Positions 1-8,679 of a stretch of 17,786 nt of DNA are shown here, piece after piece; the first letter of the stretch is position 1, and every line of letters starts with the position of its first letter. The DNA is from Acanthaster planci (taxonomy: Eukaryota > Echinodermata > Asteroidea > Valvatida > Acanthasteridae). Position numbers and translations under genes: made by a program. Where the stretch lies: assembly GCF_001949145.1 (NCBI RefSeq), contig NW_019091436.1, positions 1,188,171-1,205,956 of the forward strand, written 5' to 3'. The notes beneath the pieces were generated by a model. That model was not told the origin of the DNA. It did no database searches and saw only the letters and a list, made by a program, of their open reading frames with translations.

Positions 1-521
1 TATGTACATATTACCCAAGATAAAATTAGACGAAATCCCCAATCTCCTTTTTTCATGAATGCTGCATTGTGCAATAAAAAAACATACCCACTGATGATGT
101 ATCGATACAATTATGCTCTTTGGTGGCTTTTAAAGCAATTAATCAAATCGATGATGATAACCAGTGCTACAGAGACTATACGTGGACTCAAAATTAGAAG
201 GAGCCTCTGTTTGTATGTATTTTTTTGTATCAGGCGAAGTGGTGATTAAATGTGAGGTCTCTTACAACTTTCCGTAGGACTGCAACTAAGCCTCAATTAT
301 GATATCAACTTGACAATGGTACTGGTAGATGGCCTGTTACAAGGGCCTTATTTTGAATTGTTTTAGAATATATGATTAAAAACTGGACCATGACAAGAAA
401 TCTGGTAGATTTAATTGCAATTCTGGAGAGTATAATAACTCAAAGATGTATGGATAGACGGGCCAATGATTTTGTTTCAGGACACAATTAAAATGTGGCA
501 GTCTCTATTACCATGACTTAC
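1..521 (-). other. Start of intron 1 of gene A
   Basis: This is intronic sequence after the exon 1 donor of gene A. About 300-521 is similar to the first part of gene B intron 1 (about 15000-15133), for example ctggtagatg near 324 and 15013, and gacatgaag-like sequence near the donor. No EGF-type exon is visible here, which fits the long first intron of gene B (2.6 kb). The small plus-strand frame at 55-249 has no recognisable motif. Confidence 0.6.
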
Positions 522-900
522 CAGCAAAAGAAGTCATGTAGTCACGAGCGTCACCCTGCGAGTAGCGAGGCGTGTCCCCACCTTCATCAAAATACACATT
601 CCCGGGGGTTTCAGTGAAGTTTCCAGGATGCTCTCGCCTTGTGGCAAGGTTCAATTCGCACCTTTTGTTGCAGTCGTTGAAGTTAAAAGACTTGCAACGT
701 TCATCCATGCTGCAGTCCCGTCCACAGACGACACGAGAGCGTACACGCGTACGTGCGTACGCAAACCCTTGTAGTGCGCGATTTTCAGCGGCGTACATGA
801 TTTTGGGGAGTGCACTAAATTGATGACTGAAGACAAAACTGACCATCCCTAAAAACAGTATCAGTCCAAAATCTTCGAAACCGACGCACGGCTTCGCCAT
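522..900 (-). CDS. Gene A exon 1 (partial gene): signal peptide and PAN/apple-like domain
   Basis: This is the tandem paralogue of gene B exon 1 and the only exon of gene A inside the window. It starts at the same conserved MAKPC and has a hydrophobic signal core (LILFLGMVSFVFS). Its PAN core is nearly identical to gene B across AENRALQGFAYAR, MDERCKSFNFND and ELNLATRREHPGNFT. It ends at a GTAAGT donor (reverse complement at 516-521) in phase 1, exactly as in gene B. Compared with B it has lost the first mature cysteine (HQF for HQC) and gained one by a 3-base insertion (NDCNK for NDNK). EGF and FReD exons are expected beyond the left edge but are not seen. Nothing indicates that it is a pseudogene. 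Confidence 0.87.
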
Positions 901-1190
901 TGTTCAATTTGTTTAGTTTCACTAATCAATCGAGTTTTACTGAATGTTCGTCCTCAGTGAAATGTAAACGCAAGAGCATAAGACCAGAAGATCATTTTCC
1001 AAACTGTTTCTAATGAAAGAGTCAACATCAAGAAAACTACTGCCTTACTGGTGTTACCAGTCACGTGGTCTTTTACGTGGGAAATCATGATTGAGCCCAA
1101 ATGTAATGCTCGGGCTCTGCCCATAATGAGGTCAGGCTCTACCAATGACAACTTGGGATAGGTCACCATTTTTCATTGCTTGTCCTGGCA
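901..1190 (-). promoter_or_regulatory. Upstream (promoter-proximal) region of gene A
   Basis: Sequence immediately upstream of the gene A start matches the equivalent region of gene B (15504-15770), for example gctgaatgtt-like sequence near 940 and 15540. The best conserved block is 1126-1166, carrying two AGGTCA half-sites (1129-1134 and 1160-1165) and an ACCAATG motif between them. No TATA box is evident. The transcription start cannot be placed from sequence. Confidence 0.45.
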
Positions 1191-1339
1191 GCCTAACTTG
1201 ATTATTCACTGACATTTTATGTGTTTCTTATTGCAGTCAAATTCATATTTTATTCTTCAGCACGAATTTGAGATTATGGAGTCTTTGTTATTATTTTATT
1301 ACTATCAAACGAAGTATTTTTTTCTAAAATCAACAGAAG

Positions 1340-2240
1340 TTTTTTTACGTTTGATGTAACTTTGGAATCCATCGAATACTACCTCTTAAAGTAAGAATAT
1401 GATTGACTCTGTTGTTTGGTCAAATATCTTTTGCTTACGTTTACGTTCATCTTTCTTAGAAAATATCACTTCGAAATCTTAATTGACTTCATTCTGTTCA
1501 TGGTATACGTTTAGACAACCAGAAAACTGTTTATATCAACCACTCATTGTCTTTCGATAGTTCATCAACCAGTCATTGTCTTTTGATAGTTCATTAACCA
1601 CTCATTGTCTTTTGAAAGTTTAGTTCACTCTAAGTGTTTATTGTATCATGTTTTTATTGTGAGCGGAAGATGGGATATAGCAGGTGAAAACCAGGGATGA
1701 GGAACTCTTTATTAACCGCCTTCGTTTTGCAGGAAGAACCTTTAGTAATACATCGCAATACATCATGCGTACCCCATCGGGTGCAGATTTTAAAAATTCA
1801 TCTATTTGCACTTTTTCACATGTACTTATTTGTGGATGTCCTCGAACTGTTTATCAAAGTATTCGTCAAAATTATCTGTCAAAAAGCGATAGGACATGTT
1901 TCCTATATAATGCACACAGTTACGAGGGCTCGATCACCCCCATGAGTGATTCTGATGTTGCTATTATGAGTGGAAGGTGGGTTTGGGGTGTTGAAAAATT
2001 GGGCTATTTCAGAAAAAATGGTCATTGGAGCAATACAGGCATAATGCATTTCACGGGCTCTCCAGGCTTTAAAAATGTATCTATTATTCAGTGTACTTTA
2101 ACACAATGTCATGTAATCATCGGCCAACCTCCTCAAAATCGCTGAGCGGGGAAAGAACGGCGGTCTGCTGCTAAGCGAGAGTCGACAACCACAAAGATTA
2201 CATATTATTTATCCGAAGATAACCTGACGATAAGCCAAAT
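1340..2240. repeat. Extra diverged copies of the duplicated upstream flank, in two tandem units
   Basis: About 1340-1380 resembles 4140-4180 and 15835-15870 (taactttg-centred). Two units, about 1655-1850 and 1960-2240, each show a gtgagcggaagatggg or gagtggaaggtggg start, then tttaaaaat, then a cactttttcacatgt-like stretch. The same order occurs at 4690-5040 and 15935-16245. The second unit continues into aacctgacgataagc, matching aactgatctgacaataagc near 16229. The open frame of 153 codons across this region (1684-2145) spans both units with no shared protein and is treated as chance. Confidence 0.6.
1537..1622. repeat. 29-bp minisatellite, three copies
   Basis: Three head-to-tail copies (1537-1565, 1566-1594, 1595-1622) share the core accactcattgtcttttga with one to a few differences each. 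It lies in the extra upstream sequence of gene A and is not seen in the gene B flank. Confidence 0.9.
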
Positions 2241-3340
2241 TGCCGTATGTATTTTGGTGGGGTTGAGTAACGTCTTCTGGCTTGCTGCACCGTGAGAGCA
2301 GAGATAGAGCCGTGATTGCGATCATATCAACCGTAGTGCTTTTAAGTGCTGGCAAGGTCAGTGAAGTATGGGCTGATAAATAGGACACAGGGTCGAGCGN
2401 TTCGCGTTGAAGCAGAGTGCAACTCAAGAACGGCTACCGAAGTTGAGACAGGCGATGGTCTAATTCAAGGGCAGATCGAGAGACGGATTTTTGAAACGGA
2501 GCCAACGTGGTTTCATTTTACGGAGGGCCAAAAATGTGGAAACCTTTTGTTGTCTTTCTGAGGGAGGAGCCTTCATTTTGGGGCCTTTTACGTGCTTTGG
2601 GAAAGGAAGGAAATAATCTACGGATGACATTTTCGTGTGACACGGGCAAGTCTTTTGAGTGATACTGAGTGCAATTTTAACCGACAATTCTTCACAATCC
2701 GCTGTTTTTTGCTCACCACAAAATGTGGGAATGGTTCAGTGGCCCATCCGCCCACTTCAAAATGTGAAGTGGATGTGTACCCCACCCCAACCCAGAATTT
2801 ACGCCCATGCTTTTACCGCTAGCCAGTTTGTTTCCCTAGACGTTTTTATGTGCAAAATTTTGAAAACTGAATAATCAGACACGAAACACAAAATTAACAG
2901 CATCGGTGCTCAAAACAAGGAGAAAAACTAAAACTTTCTGAACTGACTCAACAAATAGGCGTACATACAAAAAATGACAAAGGAATCACAATATTCAAAA
3001 CGATTACGGAGCAAGAATATCATACAGAATAACTAATATTGAAAGATCGATGGCATGAACGTATCCAATTCTCCAGAAAGCGAAATAGATTTACTGTAAA
3101 CGAAAAAGAAAATCACGCTCAAGTAAAGGATCCTTTACGCACGAAGAGTTTCAATCTGACTGCACCTAGTGGAATAAGGCAGCAGAGATTACACTGAAGA
3201 ATGATGGCAGTCTAGTCTGGAATGCCCATAAACTATGTCTACTGTCGGAAACGAAACGGAACGGCAAAGCTATAAAAAAAGTGTACGAAAACGAATTTGA
3301 ATGTCAGAACATCGAACGATCTTTGATATTCCTTTGTTCT
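2240..3340. other. Non-coding stretch, no identified gene
   Basis: This is sequence found only in the copy A flank. It contains one ambiguous base (2400) and short hairpins such as ccacttca/tgaagtgg at 2752-2772. Several open frames of 60-75 codons overlap on both strands with no recognisable motif. It may be remnant transposon DNA, but nothing supports a specific family. Confidence 0.4.
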
Positions 3341-3366
3341 TCAATACTTTAGATTGAGGAAAATGA

Positions 3367-3669
3367 TTAAATTGGAAAAGAGCATACAGAAATTGCATAA
3401 GCTTTGCAATCCAATGGTGCCAAGATAAAGTTGACGGGCCAACCTTGGGCAAGGATTTCGATATAAGCTTGCAGCCCGCCAGTTTCCTGGGCTCGGCTGG
3501 CAAAAAATATGATGATCAAATTTGCCTGCTGCAAGAGCAAAATCCCGCACGCTCTTGGGGAGTCATAGATACCAAGCTGCGGCTGACTGTGGCAGCCGCT
3601 GTAACAGTTTCCTCCGTGGTTGTCGGCCTGGGTGGCTTAAGCGCTGTTCCACGCCCAATCCTAGATTAA
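3367..3669 (+). other. Unidentified 100-codon open frame with terminal AATAAA
   Basis: An open frame runs from just after an in-frame TGA (3364-3366) to TAA (3667-3669) with no ATG inside it. The codons look more GC-rich than the surroundings, and a polyadenylation-type AATAAA overlaps the stop (3668-3673). The predicted product begins LNWKRAYRNC and has a middle SLQPASFLGSAG. Its C-terminal hydrophobic stretch (LTVAAAVTVSSVVVGLGGL) resembles a membrane segment. I do not recognise the family. It could be a terminal exon, a processed fragment or part of a transposable element, or chance. The minus strand is also open over part of the same interval. Confidence 0.25.
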
Positions 3670-3673
3670 TAAA

Positions 3674-4084
3674 GTTCTAAAACTTGTTGGGATTTGTTTT
3701 GCGTTTACCTGGGAGCAAGGATGTCATTACCGCGCATGCAAATATGCCCACAAATGTAGTATATGCTTCTACCCGGGCCACGGGGCTGTAGTGTGCAAAC
3801 TAGGGAAGTCGACAAATGTTGGTTCACCGTATTCTTCGCTTAAGGACGATCAAGTTCGTTAGCCCATGATCACTTTGGGCATCACAAGTATAAACCCAGT
3901 CAGAGTGCTATTTTATACCGAGCTAGCTATTGCTAGGCATTCAACACATTCTACTAAGGTTTCCTCTGGGAATTCCTTTCGCCCCCAATACCAATTAAGA
4001 TCTTTGTTTTACGGAAGTGGTTAGCGCGTTATACTAAGGCAGCTGATGCGTAACCGCTGGAGAGGGGTTTCTCACACGGTCTTT
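3674..4084. other. Non-coding stretch unique to the copy A flank
   Basis: No gene or RNA is recognised. Near 4018-4030 the sequence agtggttagcgcg resembles a tRNA D-arm, but no B box follows, so it is not called as a tRNA or SINE. Confidence 0.35.
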
Positions 4085-4650
4085 CGTCATTATTTCGTGA
4101 TTAGTAAAACACAGCAAATTTTCAAAGTGAATGGAATTTATTACGTTTAACTTAACTTTGTAATCCACAGAATATATCAGGCGTGAATGGTGGGGGGTTG
4201 AACCCTCAGTTCTGAAAAAAAGGTAAAAAAGGGAAACATTATCAAAAATAACTAAGGTAAGTGCATCAAAATACCATTGCCAACAATATATATATAATGT
4301 TAGTTTTCCGTCATCGCTTTCCCTTTTCTGCAAAATTATACATTAAAAATTCTGGTCTCACCCCCATCAGAAAAATCCTGGATTTGCTTTCTATATACAC
4401 CTATAAAGTGATGTGTGAAATTATGTCTTCCATATTTGCTTGGGCGTTAGATTTCATTTACTTGCATCTGAATATAAAATACCACTTCAGACCTTGGTGC
4501 AAAACCTGTTTACGTTATTAGGACGACCTAACAAACTATTTACATTGGCTCATTATTTTGCTTGTTAATAGTGAGATTATTTAAGGTAGTATTTAAATTT
4601 AGTTTCACGCCTTCTGTGTTCATGTTAATACTTTGCTACATGTTACAAGT

Positions 4651-4686
4651 CATCGTCAGTTCACCCCTGTGGTGATGCTGACGATG
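4651..4686. repeat. Hairpin in the flank repeat unit
   Basis: The arms catcgtcagttcacc (4651-4665) and ggtgatgctgacgatg (4671-4686) pair over about 14 bp with a small bulge and a 5-nt loop. Related copies keep only weak traces (atcac...gtgat near 1927). Confidence 0.6.
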
Positions 4687-5231
4687 CTGTTGTGAGCGAC
4701 AGGTTGGTGTAGGCGGTGACTATTGGGTGATGCCAGATACAATGGCCCCTCTCGAACTACAGACAGCACTACTCATTGGGTACACTGCCTGTGAAGGATT
4801 TGAAATTCATTTATTGTAGTTTTACACAAGGTCATATAATCACTGGGGGATCTCCTTGAAATATCTTTCATGTCAGAACACAGTTCGGACTAAATTTCGG
4901 ATTGTTTTAGATAGCCATTTCACAAAATGTCCAACTGATTGTAATTTTTATTTTTAACACTGGCTTTTGACTGCCGAAGTACAATTATGAAGTACAATAA
5001 TGACAGAAAGAACATTTATTGAAACTGAACTGATATTAGCAATGGGATGAGGCAATCAACTAATGGCTGTGTTTCTCGCCGCGTGCGAGGCCATCATTGT
5101 TAATGATTCATGTTATACGCACCGCAAGTGAAAGATCAACGTCATTGCAAGAAATTCAGGCTTCACTGATGGAGCTCTGTTGATGTTTAACGAATTCCAG
5201 CACTCTTGTCGTCATGTTAAATGTGTTTTTT

Positions 5232-5286
5232 AACCCCAACACTCCTCAGTCCTCCAACAGGTGAAGGATTGAGGAGGGTTAGGGTT
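5232..5286. repeat. Foldback element, 22-nt arms, present only in copy A
   Basis: The arms 5232-5253 and 5265-5286 are reverse complements at 19 of 22 positions (plus one G-T pair) around an 11-nt loop. The gene B flank near 16425-16440 lacks this block, while the neighbouring ttgtaatattg is shared (5293 and 16435). It therefore looks like a small insertion in A or a loss in B. The outer arm reads gggttaggg, which is telomere-like by chance or origin, but it is not a tandem telomeric array. Confidence 0.75.
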
Positions 5287-6620
5287 ATAGCTTGTAATAT
5301 TGTACGTATGCTACGTGTAGGTCAAAACGAAGTCCAATAAGCATTCGAACATCTTTCCCAAATATTTCGAAGAGTGAGTTCGTATGAAAAAAAGACTTCC
5401 CGATTTGCCCCCTTCCTTAGCTTTACCATTGAGGAGAATATTGTGAACTAAATATGAACACATATTCCCGCATTAATATTTCAAACAGTAAGGACGGTTT
5501 CATCATTTATACGTTAATGGTGTTGCTCATTCGCAAATACTTCAAACATAAGTCACTGGATTGGCCCGTTACGTGGGATTTTGATAAACCGCCAACAGTT
5601 TAACAGCTTAATTCCATCATTATTAAACCCTGTTGCTTTGTTGAGATCATTTAGCTTGGAATAGGAATTAGAGACATAATAATTAATAAACATTGAAATA
5701 TAAAGTATATATTTCTCACCTTTTAATTAAAGGAACAAATCTGCAACTGAAGCCCGAGGCTAGACAGTTGTAATACAGGAACGCCAGCTCAATACAGTGT
5801 TTTATAAGCAACCACATTGTATAGGCGTGTGTGTTGCTGATAGTTGCGGTCATGATGCAGGTGTCGATAACGTATTGTGCTTTGATATCTGTTATACTAT
5901 TGCCTCTGAATATATCCTCGCAGTGGACATTCGAATTATAACAAAAATGTAACTTTCATGAACGGTCCAATTTTGATTAATGGAGATTTGGTTAGGATTT
6001 TGGCTGCCTTTATCTGAAACGAGTGCATCGTTACAAAATTCCCACATGAGATAACTTTAAGGGGAAACGGCATTTCGTGAGATAAAAATAAATGCTTCAA
6101 ACTACGAATTGCTTTGTTATTCTAACAAGCTGGATCAGTGCACAAGGCATCCTTCATACGAGGGAGATTTTGAGGGTTGGCTGAGATTGGATTAGGATCC
6201 GTAGTGCCAGGCCTCGGTTGTTCTCACGCACAAACCTCGCGGGACCTTTCGAGACAAAGTTTGCACCCCCCTAAAAAGCAGGGACCTCAGAATATCCTCA
6301 TTAATTTGGTAAACCAACATGCTTCATCACCAATGCAAATCTCATTGGATAATAATGGCTTTGTTAATCCGATACTGGGAAATGGTCAAAAGATAAATTG
6401 TCCCCTGTAATTGTCAATATGTCACAATTAACGCGCCAAATTCTTACTTTATACTTTTGGTATGCAAGTCACACATAATGCATGTAAAGCAGTTACTCAA
6501 ACTGGGCGAATGGACAAAACGCAAACAAAGTTAACGGTAAAAACATAAAGGAATCAATGTATTTCAGCACACATTACTTCTTTACTGTTTACAATCTACA
6601 AATCAATGACAAATTTCATG

Positions 6621-7977
6621 GAAATTGCATATTTGGACTTATAATGTATATAGGTAAATTTTCACAGATTATGTTGCCTTTCTTAACAGTTTTTACATAA
6701 TCGTATACATTAAAAACTTGTAATAATTCAATATTTAGATAAATTATTCGAATCCCTTTATAATTCTCAACATTTTAAATTGAATTAACATTGATCATGA
6801 GATAGCTCTACATTAGAACAACAACCATAGCTTTTGTTTAGTGGCTGTAGGCTTGCTAATTTTTTCTTTGAACACTGAGCGTGCGCTGTCGCGTAGGAAT
6901 ATTGCTGAACCAAATGAAAGAATGCCACAAAACCTCTTGTTTGTGCTAACACATTTTCATTGCTCTATGAATTAAGAACAGTAGAATAATTTCATAGATT
7001 TATAATTTCTAAAATGGATAGGACTGAGCACATAGCCGGCTTCTGCAAATCTGTGACCTCTCAACTCACTCAAACGTCAAAAACGTGCAAGCCCGCCAAG
7101 TTACGAGTGACCAGAACCCACAGAACCGGAGATTTCTAACCTTGGCGGTAACCATGTGTGAACGATAGTTACTTGACCAAGTCAATGAAGCTGAGAAGCC
7201 TCTACGTGTACGCAAAGATTTTTCTGATTCACGACGCATGTTCTACCTAAGCATGAAACGTGTTGATGACATCAAATGCAATGAAAGCTGCTACCTTTTT
7301 TATTTCGTCGACTGTCTCTGTTCCATTTTAACAACTGACACAAAAGTACTAATTTTAACTATACTAAATCCGTGAATCTCAGGTGTACCCTTTTAACTTT
7401 AACATTTTGCTAATGTTGAGATTAAACTAAGTAACAAAACATCACTACAACGTCACAATCGTAGTAGTAACACAGTACACATTAAATCACCCACATTCAA
7501 AATGACTGTAGTTTGAGCAAATTGTAGATGATTGCAAAGAAATTCATGTCAAATATTTCATCAAACTTTGACTTACCGGGAACCTAATCACAAAATATGT
7601 GCATGTTGAACATCACATCTCAGTATAGCCACATCCACTTTAAGTCTCATTATTTATATGCTGATAAAAATACACCAGGTAATTTTTTTATTTCATTTAT
7701 ACATTTTCCATTCAAAATGTTTGTACCCATGTTTAAAAACGTACAATTTTTTGCATTTCTTGTTTGTGATTAGTTCGTCAGTGATAATGAATATAAGAGT
7801 CACAGCTTTTATTTTTTTCGATAAAAAGCATTTTTCAAGTCACAAATATTTGGATTCTAACCCAGCTGTACTGTGAACAACACTGACAGATCCAAAGTGG
7901 ATTAAGTGTTTCCTAGTTTGTCATACATTTTAGAATTTTGAACAAGAAGTCTTGCAACAGAACAGGATGTATACCTG
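6621..7977. other. Intergenic AT-rich stretch between gene B 3' end and the duplicated flank
   Basis: No exon, RNA gene or clear repeat is recognised. It lies downstream of gene B and upstream of the duplicated block of gene A. Open frames such as 7658-7876 are low-complexity and AT-rich with no motif. Confidence 0.5.
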
Positions 7978-8142
7978 GCAAGATATGGGAGGGAGGGGTA
8001 TCCCCTTTATGTCCAATCCCTATACACACTCTAGACTATTGTTACCTAACACATCCCCCTAGATGTCAGTAAAGAATTCCTGAGATTCCGATCAAACAAT
8101 GACCAACACAAAGGTGGGGGTGCTCTCCGTCCCATATCTTGC
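7978..8142. mobile_element. Possible MITE bounded by 18-bp inverted repeats
   Basis: The sequence at 7978-7995 (gcaagatatgggagggag) is the inverse of 8125-8142 with one mismatch, enclosing 165 bp without coding capacity. That is the size and form of a miniature inverted-repeat element. No convincing target-site duplication is visible (only tata-like flanks), so mobility is not proven. Confidence 0.4.
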
Positions 8143-8425
8143 TTTATATGACAGGAAACGAGAGCGAATTCAAAATACTCTCCAAAGTGGACGGTGTACG
8201 CACAGCACGAAGCTGGCCACCTGCCCAAACTAAAGTGAAACGGGTGACTGAGTGACACCGAAGCAGTTTAAACCGGAGAGAAATTACAATTTGGATGAAT
8301 AAAAGCAGTTCTTTGTACCAATAAAATACGCTGTCGCTTTAAAGGCTGAGAAAATTTAACAATACGCTTATGCTCTGAGACTTATTATTAGGTCCTGGTA
8401 AATTGTTTCTACTGTTTGTCTCCGA

Positions 8426-8679
8426 TTAGTTTAATAAGTGCAAACGCATCTTCATTTCACATTTGACTATTCGATGGCCTTCCCATCCAGCCCAAACTAT
8501 ACCACGATCATTTGACCATGGTTGATATTCCCCATTAAGGCCGTACGGAGCACCGGAGGTACCATTGCATGTGTCGAGCCACCAGCCTCCCTTCAGCTCA
8601 GCTGCACAATTAGAATTGGTATCCTCATCATTGTCCATGTCGTAGGTAGAGAAGTTTCGCCCGTTGAGTTGAGGAGGGG
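8426..8679 (-). CDS. Gene B exon 6: C-terminal part of fibrinogen-related domain with stop
   Basis: A TATCCAG acceptor leads, with one carried-over base, into APPQLNGRNFSTYDMDNDED. Then come NSNCAAELKGGWWLDTC, LNGEY and GIVWAGWEGHR, ending EMKMRLHLLN before TAA. These match the family hallmarks: the Ca2+-binding D-x-D-N-D segment, the NCA and TC pair of the second conserved disulfide, LNGxY, and the C-terminal W-x-G...EMKIR block. NFS and NGT sequons are present. An extra cysteine sits just before EMKMR, where other members usually have a non-Cys residue. No convincing minus-strand AATAAA was found in the first few hundred bases beyond the stop, so the 3' UTR end is not assigned. Confidence 0.92.

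Larger units (their letters stand above)
4085..6620. repeat. Upstream flank of gene A, duplicated upstream of gene B
   Basis: This block is collinear with about 15790-17650. Anchors include aaagtgaatgg (4125) with ccaagtgaatgg (15822); taatggctgtgtttctcgc (5061) with the same string at 16270; gttaatgattcatgttata at 5099 and 16307; ggtttcatcat at 5497 and 16639; and cctcattaatttggt at 6296 and 17330. It is interrupted by indels of tens to hundreds of bases on each side, for example 4190-4640 is absent from B. No gene is recognised in it, and open frames are short and not shared between copies. Confidence 0.75.

Noticed and set aside
572-823. Plus-strand open frame opposite gene A exon 1, also seen at 15180-15377
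   Set aside because: It is antisense to the conserved PAN exon; its existence follows from the codon content of the real gene, and the two antisense frames differ in length.
651-836. Second minus-strand frame in exon 1 (also 15257-15439)
   Set aside because: It is a shifted frame of the PAN exon with no signal peptide or cysteine pattern of its own; it survives because the exon itself is conserved.
1684-2145. 153-codon plus-strand open frame
   Set aside because: It spans two tandem non-coding repeat units whose related copies (4690-5040, 15935-16245) do not keep the frame, and it has no recognisable motif.
2346-2561. 71-codon plus-strand open frame across the ambiguous base at 2400
   Set aside because: It includes an undetermined base, matches no family I know and has competing open frames on the other strand.
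4018-4060. tRNA-like or SINE head at agtggttagcgcg
   Set aside because: No B box (GGTTCGANNCC) lies at the right distance and no SINE body follows.
4261-4521. 86-codon plus-strand open frame
   Set aside because: AT-rich, no domain signature, and it lies in an indel that is absent from the duplicated gene B flank.
5273-5286. Telomere-like gggttaggg
   Set aside because: It is a single occurrence that forms one arm of a foldback, not a tandem telomeric array.
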